A stretch of 64,000 bases of DNA from Clostridium sp. DL-VIII (GTDB taxonomy: Bacteria; Bacillota; Clostridia; Clostridiales; Clostridiaceae), in NCBI RefSeq assembly GCF_000230835.1, contig NZ_CM001240.1:3078779-3142778 (forward strand), given 5' to 3'. The notes beneath the pieces are model-generated. The model was not told where the DNA came from. It made no database searches and saw only the letters and a program-made list of their open reading frames with translations. A program made the position numbers and the translations under genes. How positions within the stretch are numbered: position 1 is the stretch's first letter; every line of letters begins with the position of its first letter. Shown here one piece after another: positions 8,283 through 18,486 of this stretch.

Positions 8283-8822
8283 ATGTATAATATATCAGAA
8301 TTAGTTAAAGGTATTTTAACATATTCGATTTTATTTATAATTCCAATATTCTTATATCTAAAATTCAAAAGTAAGGTTAATCCGTTAATTTATTTAAGAC
8401 TCTTAGGAAATACTAAACGGGGTATACTTATAGGAATTGTAATAAGTTCTGTTTTTATAATACTACTATTTTACAAAAATGGAAATGGTGTATTTGCTTT
8501 CGATAAATTGGATATAAAAATGTTATGGGTAAGTGGTTTACTCGTGGGATTTTTAGAGGAAATTCCATTTAGAGGATTCATATTACAAAAGCTCAATGAA
8601 AACATGAGATTTTGGAAGGCAAATACACTGACTACAGTAATATTTATATTATTTCATATACCAACATGGCTTATAAATTCTAATGGAGATATTATAAAAT
8701 TAGCTGTTAATATTTCAATAGTTAGCCTTGTGTTAGGATATCTTTTTAAAGAATATAAGTCGTTATGGATACCAATAATATGTCATTCCGTATTTAATTT
8801 ATGCATATGGATGAAGCTATAA
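8283..8822 (+). CDS. CPBP/Abi-family intramembrane metalloprotease
   Basis: This small polytopic membrane protein has 179 residues. The ATG at 8283 is chosen because GGAGGTG (8267-8273) precedes it; the frame itself can be read from a TTG at 8265. The three CPBP (CAAX-protease/Abi) motifs are present: EEIPFRG (EExxxR), FHIPTW, and HSVFNL near the C-terminus. Family members cleave substrates within membranes. One member, S. aureus MroQ, is needed for Agr peptide production. Here the gene is divergent from agrB with only 189 bp between, so a role in removing the AgrD leader is a reasonable inference. Bacteriocin self-immunity is the main alternative role of this family. Confidence 0.85.
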   Translation: MYNISELVKGILTYSILFIIPIFLYLKFKSKVNPLIYLRLLGNTKRGILIGIVISSVFIILLFYKNGNGVFAFDKLDIKMLWVSGLLVGFLEEIPFRGFILQKLNENMRFWKANTLTTVIFILFHIPTWLINSNGDIIKLAVNISIVSLVLGYLFKEYKSLWIPIICHSVFNLCIWMKL

Positions 8823-9026
8823 ATATTTAAGATTCCTGAAATGTTAAATTTTAAACATAAAATATAAAATATAAAATATGTTTTATTTCTTGACAAAAAA
8901 ATGGGCAATAAAGCATAGAGTCTTGAATTACGTATGCAAAAATATAAAATTATAATCAAATAGAATAATTTTACAAAAATAAAGTTATTCTAAAATTTAT
9001 ATTTTGTAGAAGGGAAGGTTTTAACA

Positions 9027-10310
9027 ATGAAAAGTAATTTAAAAAACATTGCAATGACGTTAATTATGGTACTTTCTTTAATGACACCAAGTAGCATAGT
9101 GTTTGCTGGAGAGAATGGCAGTAATGACGATTACCTTCACACTAATGGAAGCAAAATTTTAGACTCTAAAGGTAATGAGGTTAGAATGACTGGAATAGCA
9201 TGGTTTGGATTTGAAACTCCAAATAATTCTTTTCATGGATTATGGGCTAACACAATGGATGATATTTTAGATAAGGTGGCAGATAATGGCTTTAACACCT
9301 TAAGGGTGCCTTTATCCGTACAATTAGTTAATCAGTGGAGACAGGGAACTTATCCAATGCCAGATTCTATTAATGATTATGTTAATCCAGATTTGACAGG
9401 TAAGAATAGCTTAGAAATACTTGATATGGCTATAGCTAAGTGTAAAGAAAAGGGAATAAAAGTTATGCTTGATATGCATAGAATTATAAATGGAAGCCAA
9501 TCAAATACTTGGTATACAAATGATTATAGTGTAAATGATTATGAGGAATGTTGGAAGTGGCTTACTGATCATTATAAAAATGATGATACTGTAATTGCCA
9601 TGGATATCTTTAATGAACCTCATGGAAAGGTTTACCAAGGCGAAGTTACTGCAAAATGGGATAACACAACAGATATAAATAACTGGAAGTATGAAGCGGA
9701 AAAAGTAGGTGAAGAAATTTTAGATATTAATCCAAACCTTTTAGTAATGGTAGAAGGGGTAGAAACTTACCCAAAGGAAGGTTTTGATTACACTACGAAG
9801 GATGTTAATAATTATTATGGAACTTGGTGGGGAGGAAATCTTCGAGGAGTTAAAGACCTTCCAGTAACTATAGCAAATCATCCAAATCAAGTTGTATATT
9901 CACCACATGACTATGGCCCAAGTGTTTCAGCGCAGACATGGTTCCAGTCTGGATTTACTAAAGATAGTTTAATGAAGGACGCGTGGGAACCTAATTGGTT
10001 TTATATTCAAAAGGAAAATATAGCACCATTATTAATAGGCGAATGGGGAGGACAAATGGATGGCGGAGATAATCAAAAATGGATGCAGGCATTAGCTGAT
10101 ACAATTAAAGAAAATAACATGAGCCATACATTTTGGTGCTTAAATCCTAACTCAGGTGATACTGGGGGGATCTTAGAATATGATTTTAAAACTGTTGATA
10201 CTCAAAAATTAGCACTTGTACAACCTACTTTATGGCAGGCTAACGGAAAATTTATAGGACTAGACCATCAAGTGAATTTAGGGAAAACTGGAACACATGT
10301 AGGACAATAG
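9027..10310 (+). CDS. secreted glycoside hydrolase family 5 endoglucanase
   Basis: The 427-residue protein starts with a signal peptide (MKSNLKN, hydrophobic core, SIVFAG). A single GH5 (clan A) catalytic domain fills the rest. The acid/base glutamate is E197 in DIFNEPHG, and the nucleophile is E339 in IGEWGG. Other family marks are NTLRVPLS, LDMHR and SPHDYGPS. No carbohydrate-binding module or dockerin is seen, so it is a free secreted enzyme acting on cellulose or another beta-glucan. AAGGGAAGG precedes the ATG. It is transcribed alone and ends at a good hairpin. Confidence 0.93.
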   Translation: MKSNLKNIAMTLIMVLSLMTPSSIVFAGENGSNDDYLHTNGSKILDSKGNEVRMTGIAWFGFETPNNSFHGLWANTMDDILDKVADNGFNTLRVPLSVQLVNQWRQGTYPMPDSINDYVNPDLTGKNSLEILDMAIAKCKEKGIKVMLDMHRIINGSQSNTWYTNDYSVNDYEECWKWLTDHYKNDDTVIAMDIFNEPHGKVYQGEVTAKWDNTTDINNWKYEAEKVGEEILDINPNLLVMVEGVETYPKEGFDYTTKDVNNYYGTWWGGNLRGVKDLPVTIANHPNQVVYSPHDYGPSVSAQTWFQSGFTKDSLMKDAWEPNWFYIQKENIAPLLIGEWGGQMDGGDNQKWMQALADTIKENNMSHTFWCLNPNSGDTGGILEYDFKTVDTQKLALVQPTLWQANGKFIGLDHQVNLGKTGTHVGQ

Positions 10311-10346
10311 TTCTAATTAAAGTTAATATGTGGGATTGAGCAGATG

Positions 10347-10392
10347 AAATATCTTCTTTTTGTGATAGAATTACAAAAAGGAGATATTTTAT
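10347..10392 (+). terminator. terminator after the GH5 gene
   Basis: AAATATCTTCTTTTTGT (10347-10363) pairs with ACAAAAAGGAGATATTT (10373-10389), and TTATT follows. Confidence 0.75.
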
Positions 10393-10426
10393 TATAAACT
10401 TGAACTTAGAGTTATTTGGAAACTTA

Positions 10427-10621
10427 CCGAAATCACATACATTTTTATTCCACAGGATTTATGAAATTTTCGCTGAAAAGTTCTAAATATGAGTATGCAT
10501 CCATTTACGCATGTTCCCGAAACAAGTTTGTGACAAGCATAAATAGAACAAACTCACATTAAGAACTTTAGAGTAGCTCAATTTCAAATGCCTGTTTCAC
10601 AAAAATATATGTGATTTCTGG
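10427..10621 (-). repeat. palindromic element, copy A (195 bp)
   Basis: The ends are inverted copies of one another: CCGAAATCACATACATTT at 10427 against CCAGAAATCACATATATTT read in from 10621. Its reverse complement aligns along its whole length with 19792-19986, also 195 bp. No reading frame is conserved between them. It looks like a MITE or other non-autonomous repeat and accounts for most of the 10311-10761 gap. Confidence 0.7.
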
Positions 10622-10761
10622 TATAGTTGAACATATAAAAATTTAAATTAAATAGATAATTAGTATATAATAAGTCAAGTTTGCGAATTGGGTATATATA
10701 AGGATATTTGTTATAATAATATTTTTGAGTTTTAATTTGACGGAAAAGGAGTAGGTATTAT

Positions 10762-11625
10762 ATGAAGATATTAAATAATGGAGATAAAGTAGGAATAGTG
10801 GCTTGTTCCAATGGATTGGATGAAAGTAGAAAAGTAACAATGATGGAACTAGAGAATACACTAAATAATTTAGGGCTTCAAGTTGTTTTTAGTGATAAAA
10901 TATATAAAAAATACTCGGAGTTTAATGGTAATGGAAAAGAACGAGGCGAGATTCTGATGGAGTTTTTTAAAGACAATAGTATTAAAGCTATATTTGATGT
11001 ATCAGGTGGGGATTTAGCAAATGGGGTTTTAGAGTATTTGAATTTTGAAATTATTAAGGAAAATTCAAAGCCTTTCTTTGGATACAGCGATTTATCTGTA
11101 ATTATAAATTCATTGTATTCAAAGACAAATATAAAAACTTATCTTTATCAAATAAGGAACCTAGTAGAAGATAATAGGGAAAAACAAATTAAAGAGTTTA
11201 AAAGCACATTTATGGGTGATGGAAATGAATTATTAACTTTCGATTATGAATGGATACAGGGTAGGAACATGGAAGGAATTGTTGTGGGAGGAAATCTTCG
11301 TTGTTTTGCAAAACTTGCAGGTACAGAATATATGCCGGATTTTCAGGATAAAATTATTTTCTTAGAGAGTTTAGGCGGGGATGTTCCTAAAATGGATACC
11401 TATGTAACTCACTATAAACAAATGGGAGCGTTTAAAAAGGTTAAAGGTATAATACTTGGAAGTTTCACAGAAATGGAAAAGAAAAAGTATTTACCTAATA
11501 TAATAGATATTGTTACAAGAATAGTAGATAATCCAAACATTCCAATTGTTAAAACAAGTAAAATAGGTCATGGTAAAGATTCAAAATGTATTATTATTGG
11601 TGAAGAAATAAGTTTATCTAAATAA
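10762..11625 (+). CDS. S66 family peptidase (LD-carboxypeptidase / MccF-like)
   Basis: The protein has 287 residues, near the S66 norm of about 300. The Ser-Glu-His triad can be placed: nucleophile S109 in FGYSDLS, E202 in IFLESL, and H270 in KIGHGKDS. The N-terminal GDKVGIVACS stretch is also typical. Family members remove the C-terminal D-Ala from murein tetrapeptides (LdcA) or inactivate peptide-nucleotide antibiotics (MccF). No signal peptide is visible, so it is cytoplasmic, which suits murein recycling or self-protection. It stands alone between two other plus-strand genes. The substrate cannot be told from sequence. Confidence 0.88.
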   Translation: MKILNNGDKVGIVACSNGLDESRKVTMMELENTLNNLGLQVVFSDKIYKKYSEFNGNGKERGEILMEFFKDNSIKAIFDVSGGDLANGVLEYLNFEIIKENSKPFFGYSDLSVIINSLYSKTNIKTYLYQIRNLVEDNREKQIKEFKSTFMGDGNELLTFDYEWIQGRNMEGIVVGGNLRCFAKLAGTEYMPDFQDKIIFLESLGGDVPKMDTYVTHYKQMGAFKKVKGIILGSFTEMEKKKYLPNIIDIVTRIVDNPNIPIVKTSKIGHGKDSKCIIIGEEISLSK

Positions 11626-11868
11626 ATAACTTTGAGTTAGTTATTAATTTATAACTAAATTGTGACATGGCTGTGACAGAACTGAGATATTTCTTTGCTA
11701 TTCTATTGGTGAAGTGATTTCACTAAAATCTAGAAATACATGAAATTATATCTTTAGATGGTATATTAGTGATATAAAGATAAATTTAATGTGCTAACAT
11801 AGTTATTGCATAAATATGCTTAAAATTAAGTATAACACTAAAGATAAGATTACATAGGAGGAATACAT

Positions 11869-13581
11869 ATGAAAAGCATAAGAAATTTATCTGTTAGAAC
11901 GAAATTATTAACAGGGTTTATGATTGTTGCCTTATTGATTGGAATAACTGGATTTTTTGGGAAGTTTGGTATGACAAAAATGAAAAGTGGTTCAGAGGAA
12001 TTATATTTAGATAACCTTCAAAGTATTGATCAAATACATGCAATTAAAGAGAATTTTTTAAGTGAAATTGCAATGGTTAATAACGCTGTTTTAGAGCAAG
12101 ATAATTCAAAAGTAGAAGCAGCTTTACAGAAAATTGAGTCAATTAGAACTAAAAATACTGAATATGTTGATGCTTTTGCTAATAGTGATATGTCAGATGA
12201 TGAAAAAAAAGCATTTAATGATTTTGAAGCTCTTTTACAGGAATATTCAACTGAAAAAGATAATGTCTTTGAGCTTCTTAAGGAAGAAAATTATGCGGAG
12301 GCCAAAATTAAGGGGGCTGAGGTTACTAAAATTACAGATAGTATGACGGAAGATCTTAATAATTTGATTCAAATAAATGAAAAGGAAGCAGAAGAGGCGT
12401 ATACAAACAATACGGAAGATTATAATATAACAACTAATATAATGCATGGAATTTTAATATTAGGCCTTATTTCAGCAATAGCAATTGGAATAGCTTTATC
12501 GTCATATATTTCAAAGGCAGTAAAAAAGGGATTACTATTTGCAGAAGCTTTAGGAAATGGAGATTTGACTTATTCAATGGAAAGTAACAGTAATGATGAG
12601 CTTGGAAAACTCATTAAAGCTTTGAATAATGCAAAAGAAAAAATGAAAGTAGTAATTGAAAATGTAATAAATCAGGCACAAGGAGTAACAGCGTCTAGTG
12701 GAGAATTATCTTCAAATTTAGAAGAATTGTCTAGTAATTTTCAATATATAGATAAGAATACATCTGAAATAGTAAATAATATACTTGGAATAAATACAAT
12801 TACTGAAGAATTGACTGCAACAATTGGTGAAGTTAACTCTGGAATAACTCAATTAGCATCTAATTCAACAGAAAGCAGTGAGCAATCTATAGACATTAAA
12901 GAACGAGCTACTGATATAAAAGATAAAGGTTTTAAATCTAAAAATGATGCAGATAAGTTATATGAAGAAAAGCACAGAAAAATAATTAGTGCTATTGAGC
13001 AAGGAAAGGTAGTAAGTGAAATAGGTGTAATTGCTAAATCTATAGCAGCAATAGCAGAACAAACAAATTTACTAGCTTTAAATGCTAACATTGAAGCTGC
13101 AAGAGCAGGAGAAAATGGAAAAGGTTTTGCAGTTGTTGCAAATGAAGTTAAAGTTCTTGCTGAACAATCGGCTGAATATGTAAAAAATATTCAGGATGTA
13201 GTTTCAAATGTCCAAGCTACTTTTGATAACTTATCAGGTAATTCCAAAGATATCTTATATTATATAGATGATAGTGTAAAAAAAGATTATGATTTATTGA
13301 TTGATACAGGTGAAAAATATGAAAAAGATGCGGTTTTTATTAGTGATTTATCACAAAATATTGCAGCAATGGCTGAAGAATTAAATGCATCTACAGAAGA
13401 AATCACAAGTGTTGTACAAAATATTGCAGAAAAGATGCAGAATACTAAAAGCAATTCTGAAGAAATTTTAGTGGGAATAGGTGAAACTAATAATGCAATT
13501 GAGCAAGTTGCAAAGGTTGCACAATCCCAGGCTGAAACTGCAGAGAAATTAACTCAGTTAGTGTTAAGTTTTAAGATATAG
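11869..13581 (+). CDS. methyl-accepting chemotaxis protein
   Basis: The 570-residue chemoreceptor has a first membrane helix at about residues 14-32 and an extracytoplasmic domain of about 160 residues that looks like a four-helix bundle (4HB_MCP). A second membrane helix lies near 188-212, followed by a HAMP segment. The long coiled-coil signalling domain carries the conserved tip [19 protein letters not shown]. It would pass ligand signals to CheA/CheW. AGGAGG stands upstream of the ATG. There is no C-terminal pentapeptide tether. Its ligand is unknown, and it has no chemotaxis genes beside it, which is normal for scattered clostridial receptors. Confidence 0.95.
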   Translation: MKSIRNLSVRTKLLTGFMIVALLIGITGFFGKFGMTKMKSGSEELYLDNLQSIDQIHAIKENFLSEIAMVNNAVLEQDNSKVEAALQKIESIRTKNTEYVDAFANSDMSDDEKKAFNDFEALLQEYSTEKDNVFELLKEENYAEAKIKGAEVTKITDSMTEDLNNLIQINEKEAEEAYTNNTEDYNITTNIMHGILILGLISAIAIGIALSSYISKAVKKGLLFAEALGNGDLTYSMESNSNDELGKLIKALNNAKEKMKVVIENVINQAQGVTASSGELSSNLEELSSNFQYIDKNTSEIVNNILGINTITEELTATIGEVNSGITQLASNSTESSEQSIDIKERATDIKDKGFKSKNDADKLYEEKHRKIISAIEQGKVVSEIGVIAKSIAAIAEQTNLLALNANIEAARAGENGKGFAVVANEVKVLAEQSAEYVKNIQDVVSNVQATFDNLSGNSKDILYYIDDSVKKDYDLLIDTGEKYEKDAVFISDLSQNIAAMAEELNASTEEITSVVQNIAEKMQNTKSNSEEILVGIGETNNAIEQVAKVAQSQAETAEKLTQLVLSFKI

Positions 13582-13843
13582 AATTAAATTACGTCACATA
13601 GATTTCAAAAAAATAGAATATGAAGTTATACTAAGGTGAAAATATTTTTTAGAGGATGGAAACAGACATGGAAAATGAAGTTGGAGCAAAAATTGTTAAT
13701 GCACCATCACAAAAAATAATGTAGTAGATTTATTTAACATAGATCTAGCTACATTCAAGTCTAATTTGATTTTAACATTTTTATCTTAAAGGTTTAATTT
13801 GCCTGAAATATGAGAAGATTACTTAAAACTCACTATGATTAGA

Positions 13844-13940
13844 AATTCCACATCCATTTTGAATCAATTGCTCCATTAGGTCCACACCAGTTCTGCTTCA
13901 TACCTATTTCAAATGTCGATTTAGAAATCTTAGTGCATAT
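13844..13940 (-). pseudogene. short C-terminal gene remnant, family not recognised
   Basis: On the minus strand a protein-like tail (IGMKQNWCGPNGAIDSKWMW, then F and stop at about 13844) is open for only about 33 codons after an in-frame stop. No start with a ribosome site is seen. The composition is unlike random AT-rich DNA (three W, one C, two P/G pairs). I take it as the end of a lost gene. The rest of 13582-13976 shows nothing else beyond an 18-codon frame at about 13668. Confidence 0.3.
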
Positions 13941-13976
13941 CTATTATCATTTTGTAAATATAAATAAAAGTGATTC

Positions 13977-14825
13977 CTACAATAGCATTGGTAAGAAAAA
14001 CGAACTTTTCTCGTTTTTTATTACCGCTGATACTACTCTACAGATAGGAAATTTTTTTATTTCTCGAACTTTTATTAAATGGTTATCTATTTTATTGATA
14101 GCCATTTTAGGTAAAATTGTTATGCCAAAGTCTTGTTCAACATACTTTATAACTGATTCTGTTTCTTCAAGTTCTAATACAATATTTGGTATAAGGTTCA
14201 TAAGATTGCAATGTTCCCTGATCTTTGCCCTTATTGGGCAGGGATCTCTATACAAAATTAATCTTTCCTTCATGATGGTGAAAAAATCAATTTCCGGAGT
14301 ATTAACTAAAGGATTTCTGTTACTCATAACTACGAAAAATGGTTCAACAATTAACGGAATAGTAACAAAGTTAGATTTTTCTATTGCATCAGATACGAAC
14401 ACTATATTGAATACATTATCATCTAAATTTGCAAGAAGTTCACTGTTTGTATCCATTGCTTCAATAAATACATCATGATCCATACCCTTAAATTTATCTA
14501 CATACTTAGGCAGAAAATATGTAATTAAATTTGGTAGTGCACCAATCCTAATTGTATTTTCATCACTAAATCCTTCAACCTTATTTATAGTTTCATTAAT
14601 CATTGAAATAATCATATTTGAACGTTCATAAAAATATCTGCCAGAAGCAGTTAATTTTATACCACTTTGAGTTCTTATCAATAATGTACATTTCATAGAC
14701 TTTTCTAAAATTCCTAATTGTTTTGTAAGTGCAGGCTGCGAAATATATAAATGCTGTGAGGCTTTATTTAAACTGCCTTGCTTAACTATTTCTATAAAAT
14801 ATTTCATTTGATCCACACTAATCAT
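13977..14825 (-). CDS. LysR-family transcriptional regulator
   Basis: The 282-residue protein has an N-terminal winged helix-turn-helix (GSLNKASQHLYISQPALTKQ, residues 17-36) and the usual periplasmic-binding-like effector domain after about residue 90. LysR proteins normally control a divergent gene in response to a small molecule. Here that gene is the flavoprotein at 14992, across a 166-bp gap. The gap contains no perfect T-N11-A site that I can name with confidence. The effector is unknown. Confidence 0.92.
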   Translation of the reverse strand: MISVDQMKYFIEIVKQGSLNKASQHLYISQPALTKQLGILEKSMKCTLLIRTQSGIKLTASGRYFYERSNMIISMINETINKVEGFSDENTIRIGALPNLITYFLPKYVDKFKGMDHDVFIEAMDTNSELLANLDDNVFNIVFVSDAIEKSNFVTIPLIVEPFFVVMSNRNPLVNTPEIDFFTIMKERLILYRDPCPIRAKIREHCNLMNLIPNIVLELEETESVIKYVEQDFGITILPKMAINKIDNHLIKVREIKKFPICRVVSAVIKNEKSSFFLPMLL

Positions 14826-14991
14826 TTTTACCTCTTGTTATAACTTAAAGTTATATAGATATATTGTATTGATATTATTAAAATTTCTGCATATAAAATA
14901 TAATAAAACTATGTTGTACAGCATTTAAATTGATTTTATCATATAAATCAATAATTTAAAACAATAATTACAAAATAGGAGTGGTATATAA

Positions 14992-15567
14992 ATGAAAGTT
15001 ATAGGTATTAATGGAAGTGCGAGAAAGGATGGGAATACATCTATTATTATTAAAGAAATATTTAGCCAATTAAATAAAAATGGTATAGAAACTGAACTGA
15101 TTGATTTAGGTAATGCAAAAATTAATGGATGTATAGGCTGTGGAAATTGCTTTAAAAACAAAGATAATAAATGTGTTTTTAAAAATGATATTGTAAATGA
15201 ATGTATAGAAAAAATGATTGAAGCTGATGGTATAATTTTAGGTTCACCAGTATATTTTGCAGATGTATCAGCTAATATGAAGGCTTTATTAGAGAGGATT
15301 GGTATGGTATCCAGCGCTAATGGAGATCTTTTTAAACATAAAGCAGGCGCTTCAGTAGTAGCTGTTCGTAGAGGGGGGGCAACACGTGCTTTTGATACTA
15401 TGAATTATTTCTTACACTGTACACAAATGTATCTAGTTGGTGGCACTTATTGGAATATGGTGTACGGAAAAGAAGTTGGAGAAGTGCTTAATGATATTGA
15501 AGGAATGAAAAATATGGAATCTATTGGCGATAATATGGCTTGGCTTTTAAATAAAATTAACAGATAA
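14992..15567 (+). CDS. NADPH-dependent FMN reductase-like / iron-sulfur-type flavoprotein
   Basis: The 191-residue flavodoxin-fold protein begins MKVIGINGSARKDGNTSI, the FMN phosphate loop of the NADPH-dependent FMN reductase family. It has GSPVYFADVSANMKALLER in the flavin-binding half. A cysteine cluster C44-IG-C-GN-C50 plus a fourth Cys near 58 resembles the compact motif of iron-sulfur flavoproteins, so an Fe-S cluster is possible. An electron-transfer or quinone/nitro-reducing role in the cytoplasm is inferred. It is divergent from a LysR gene that probably regulates it. Confidence 0.85.
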   Translation: MKVIGINGSARKDGNTSIIIKEIFSQLNKNGIETELIDLGNAKINGCIGCGNCFKNKDNKCVFKNDIVNECIEKMIEADGIILGSPVYFADVSANMKALLERIGMVSSANGDLFKHKAGASVVAVRRGGATRAFDTMNYFLHCTQMYLVGGTYWNMVYGKEVGEVLNDIEGMKNMESIGDNMAWLLNKINR

Positions 15568-15574
15568 TTTAAGT

Positions 15575-15623
15575 ATAGGTTGTTGAGTAACTAATTTTTA
15601 CAAATAGTTATTCAACAACCTAT
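15575..15623 (+). terminator. hairpin after the flavoprotein gene
   Basis: ATAGGTTGTTGAGTAACT (15575-15592) pairs with AGTTATTCAACAACCTAT (15606-15623), one mismatch. The tail is not T-rich, so it is a weaker terminator. Confidence 0.6.
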
Positions 15624-15765
15624 TATTATATAAGTTATTGGGATTAACCTGAAAGTTTAGAAAAAATTAAGATGTTATAAGATAATAATTGGTTTATAAT
15701 ACCATTATAAGGATAAAATTAATCATAAAGGAAAGTCCTTGAAATAAAACAAGGGGGTATTTAAG

Positions 15766-17058
15766 ATGTTAAATAGGAAAATAAGTAGGATTCTAGGACC
15801 AGTGTTAGGAAGTATGGCATTTGCGTTAATAATAGGAGTAATGGAATTGACGCCAGCTTATGCCGATGATACAGCAGTAAATGCTTCAGTTAATAATTTG
15901 ACCGTTGCAGCTACAACTACATCAGCAGGGGTTACATATGCAGAAAATAAGGACTATTTTGTAAATATAAATAAAAGTCAAGTGCAAAATGGAATTAAAG
16001 TGACTGTAGATAAAGCAGTTGCTACTAAGAAGGATATGGAAGTAATACTTAAGATAGAAAGTGACAAGCCGATTGATAAAGTGGATCATTCAAATTCTAT
16101 TTTTGAAGTAACGTATGGAAATTATGATAATGATTTTGGCCGCGCGATTTCAAGGCAGGATAATATAGACGATAAAACCATGACTGTAACTTTAGAAAAA
16201 TATAATTATGATGGAGAATATAGTTCAAAGGGAGATATGAGAGTTGATATAGTACTTGCTAATTATAAAGTTAATATAGGAATGGATATTCCTGTGGATT
16301 TCACAGAATCCTTTAATAATATATTAGATAAAGACATATCAGGAAAGATACCAGGAACAAACTATAATCTTAATAAATTAGAAGCTGATGCGCTAGGTAC
16401 AAGAATTGGCTATACAAGACCCGAAGGTAATGGAAATAAAGGCAAAGATGAAAATGCTTTGTGGAACTCAGCAATACTATTAAAAACTGGTGATAGGATG
16501 TATAGAATGAGTAGAAAAGGTGGATATTCTGAAAAAGATGGAGTAGGCACAGGAAATTATGAAATAGGTTCCTTATCATATGATAAAGTTAAAAATGAAA
16601 AAAATATAAGCTTAATACCTTTGATTTGTAATCTTACTCCAGATGAAATGAATAAATTATATGAAGATAAAGATGAAAACAATGTTACTAAAGACCTTGC
16701 TAATAATATAAGTTATGAGAAAGAGTTTAATTTTACGGATGGAACAAAGGGAGAGATATATAATATAGAAAGAAAGGACAATACAATTAAAGTGTACTGT
16801 GCTGGACAATCTGAAGAAGAAAGTTTATTAATGGCATGCAATATAAATATGCATTATGAAAATGCAAATGGAAAAGTTGATAGCATATATTATGATAATA
16901 AAAACGTAAGTTTTTATAAAGATGCAAACAAAGCATTTGGATATATTTTAGAATTTAATAATGTTGAAAAAGACAAGCCAGTTGCGCTAAATATTGATAA
17001 AACAATAAAGCAGGCTGATAAGTTTAAATTGGAAGACGAAATAAGCTTATTAAAGTAA
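15766..17058 (+). CDS. secreted DUF4179/DUF5643-like protein (first of tandem pair)
   Basis: The 430-residue exported protein has a signal peptide (MLNRKISRIL, hydrophobic core, PAYADD at about 33). The mature part has a beta-rich domain (QVQNGIKVTVDKAVATKKDMEVILKI) and then a second domain with VDFTESFNNILDKDISGKIP. Both resemble the extracytoplasmic DUF4179 and DUF5643 domains usually fused to anti-sigma factors. No membrane anchor beyond the signal peptide and no anti-sigma or sigma partner is present, so it is a free secreted version. It is clearly paralogous to the next gene, which starts 79 bp downstream. Function is unknown, and the domain assignment is from pattern memory. Confidence 0.7.
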   Translation: MLNRKISRILGPVLGSMAFALIIGVMELTPAYADDTAVNASVNNLTVAATTTSAGVTYAENKDYFVNINKSQVQNGIKVTVDKAVATKKDMEVILKIESDKPIDKVDHSNSIFEVTYGNYDNDFGRAISRQDNIDDKTMTVTLEKYNYDGEYSSKGDMRVDIVLANYKVNIGMDIPVDFTESFNNILDKDISGKIPGTNYNLNKLEADALGTRIGYTRPEGNGNKGKDENALWNSAILLKTGDRMYRMSRKGGYSEKDGVGTGNYEIGSLSYDKVKNEKNISLIPLICNLTPDEMNKLYEDKDENNVTKDLANNISYEKEFNFTDGTKGEIYNIERKDNTIKVYCAGQSEEESLLMACNINMHYENANGKVDSIYYDNKNVSFYKDANKAFGYILEFNNVEKDKPVALNIDKTIKQADKFKLEDEISLLK

Positions 17059-17136
17059 TATTTTTATTATAAAAGTATATTTTAAAATTTACTATTTAGA
17101 CGAAAAAATACTGTATTGTAAAAGTGAGGAGATTTT

Positions 17137-18414
17137 ATGTTAAATAAAAAGTTAAATATATTATTGAGTTCTATACTTGGAGTAGCTTTAAATTTTGGAA
17201 TATTGGAAATACCTGTTTTTGCCAATAGTGGCGGTATGCAAGCAGTTTCATCTTATACTGCAAGCGATAATTCTTTGGGAAATCAAAAATACATTGTTAG
17301 TAAAGATAATGATATAGAACAAAATGGTTTGAAAATATCAATAGACAGCATAACAGCAACAAAGCATAAATTACAAGCTGTAATTAAAGTTCAAGGTCAA
17401 AAAGCCTTTGGTGAATCACATGGAAATAATGTAATATCATTATTAACCTATGGTGACAATAAAGAGAAGAGTTCTGGTACATCATATGAGGATATTGATG
17501 AAAATACATTGCAAATTACCCTTAATAAAGAAGTAGATGATGAAGAAATACCTGAAAAGGGAAATTTAAGAGTAGATATTGTGATTCCTGAGTATAAAAT
17601 TAATGTAGGTATGGATGCCAATGTAGATTTTACAGAATCATTTAACGATACAATGGAAAAAGATGTTTCAATTAAGGTGCCAGAATCTGATTTTACAGTA
17701 AGCAAATTAGAATCCAATATTTTAGGTACAGAAATTACTTATGATAAGCAAGAGAAAGGTGATTCAATTGAAGATTATGACATTTTCTCTGATCAATTGA
17801 TATTAAAAGCTGGAGATAGGATGTATAGAACAATGAATGAACAAACCTACAGTTCAAATAATGGTGATAATACTGTGGTTAAAGGTGTTTATGAATCAGA
17901 AGCAGCTACCTTTGATAAAGTAAAAGATCAAAAGGCTATAAGTATAATACCTATAAGCTGCAACATGAGTGAGGATGAGAGAGAAAAAATTAATGAGGAG
18001 AATTATAAAAATTTTGATGAAAAAAAAGCTGAGGCTAGCAAGGAAATAACCAATAATATAAGCTATGATAAAAACTTTGATTTTTCTGATGGAACAAAAG
18101 GAGAAATATATAAGGTTGAAAGAAATGATAATAGTGTAAAAATATATTGTAAGGGAGCTACTGAAAAAGAAAGTCTTTTAATGGCAAGCACTATGGGTTT
18201 ATATCCTACAATTGAAGACATAAAAGCAAAGCATTATAGTTTCTATAAAGATGAAGAAAATATGTCTTTCTATAAGGACGCAAATGATTCTCTAGGATAT
18301 ATTGTGGAATTTGATAATTTCGATAAGGATGAGAAAATGGAGTTAGGTTTTGAGTCCATTATAAAAGAAATAGATAGATTCCAAATAGGAAATGAAGTTA
18401 ATCTCTCTAAATAA
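17137..18414 (+). CDS. secreted DUF4179/DUF5643-like protein (second of tandem pair)
   Basis: The 425-residue paralogue of the preceding gene has the same plan: signal peptide ending near PVFANS, a domain with DIEQNGLKISIDSITATKHK, and a second domain with VDFTESFNDTMEKDVSIKVP. Shared blocks include LILKAGDRMYR/LLKTGDRMYR, FSDGTKGEIYKVER/FTDGTKGEIYNIER and SFYKDAN near the end. GTGAGGAG precedes the ATG. It probably arose by tandem duplication and is likely cotranscribed. Divergence is substantial, so both copies are probably kept by selection. No enzyme motif is visible. Confidence 0.7.
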   Translation: MLNKKLNILLSSILGVALNFGILEIPVFANSGGMQAVSSYTASDNSLGNQKYIVSKDNDIEQNGLKISIDSITATKHKLQAVIKVQGQKAFGESHGNNVISLLTYGDNKEKSSGTSYEDIDENTLQITLNKEVDDEEIPEKGNLRVDIVIPEYKINVGMDANVDFTESFNDTMEKDVSIKVPESDFTVSKLESNILGTEITYDKQEKGDSIEDYDIFSDQLILKAGDRMYRTMNEQTYSSNNGDNTVVKGVYESEAATFDKVKDQKAISIIPISCNMSEDEREKINEENYKNFDEKKAEASKEITNNISYDKNFDFSDGTKGEIYKVERNDNSVKIYCKGATEKESLLMASTMGLYPTIEDIKAKHYSFYKDEENMSFYKDANDSLGYIVEFDNFDKDEKMELGFESIIKEIDRFQIGNEVNLSK

Positions 18415-18486
18415 AAAGAATTAATTATTAATATGTTTGTACAATAAATATGCATGTGATATAATAAAAAACAGTTCATACAAAAG

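Noticed and set aside
8850..8880. Repeated AAAATATA units
   Set aside because: Simple AT-rich sequence common in this genome; no CRISPR-like repeat/spacer pattern exists in the window.
13933..14478. 181-codon plus-strand frame
   Set aside because: It is antisense to the lysR gene, whose helix-turn-helix is clear. No family resemblance in the plus-strand product.
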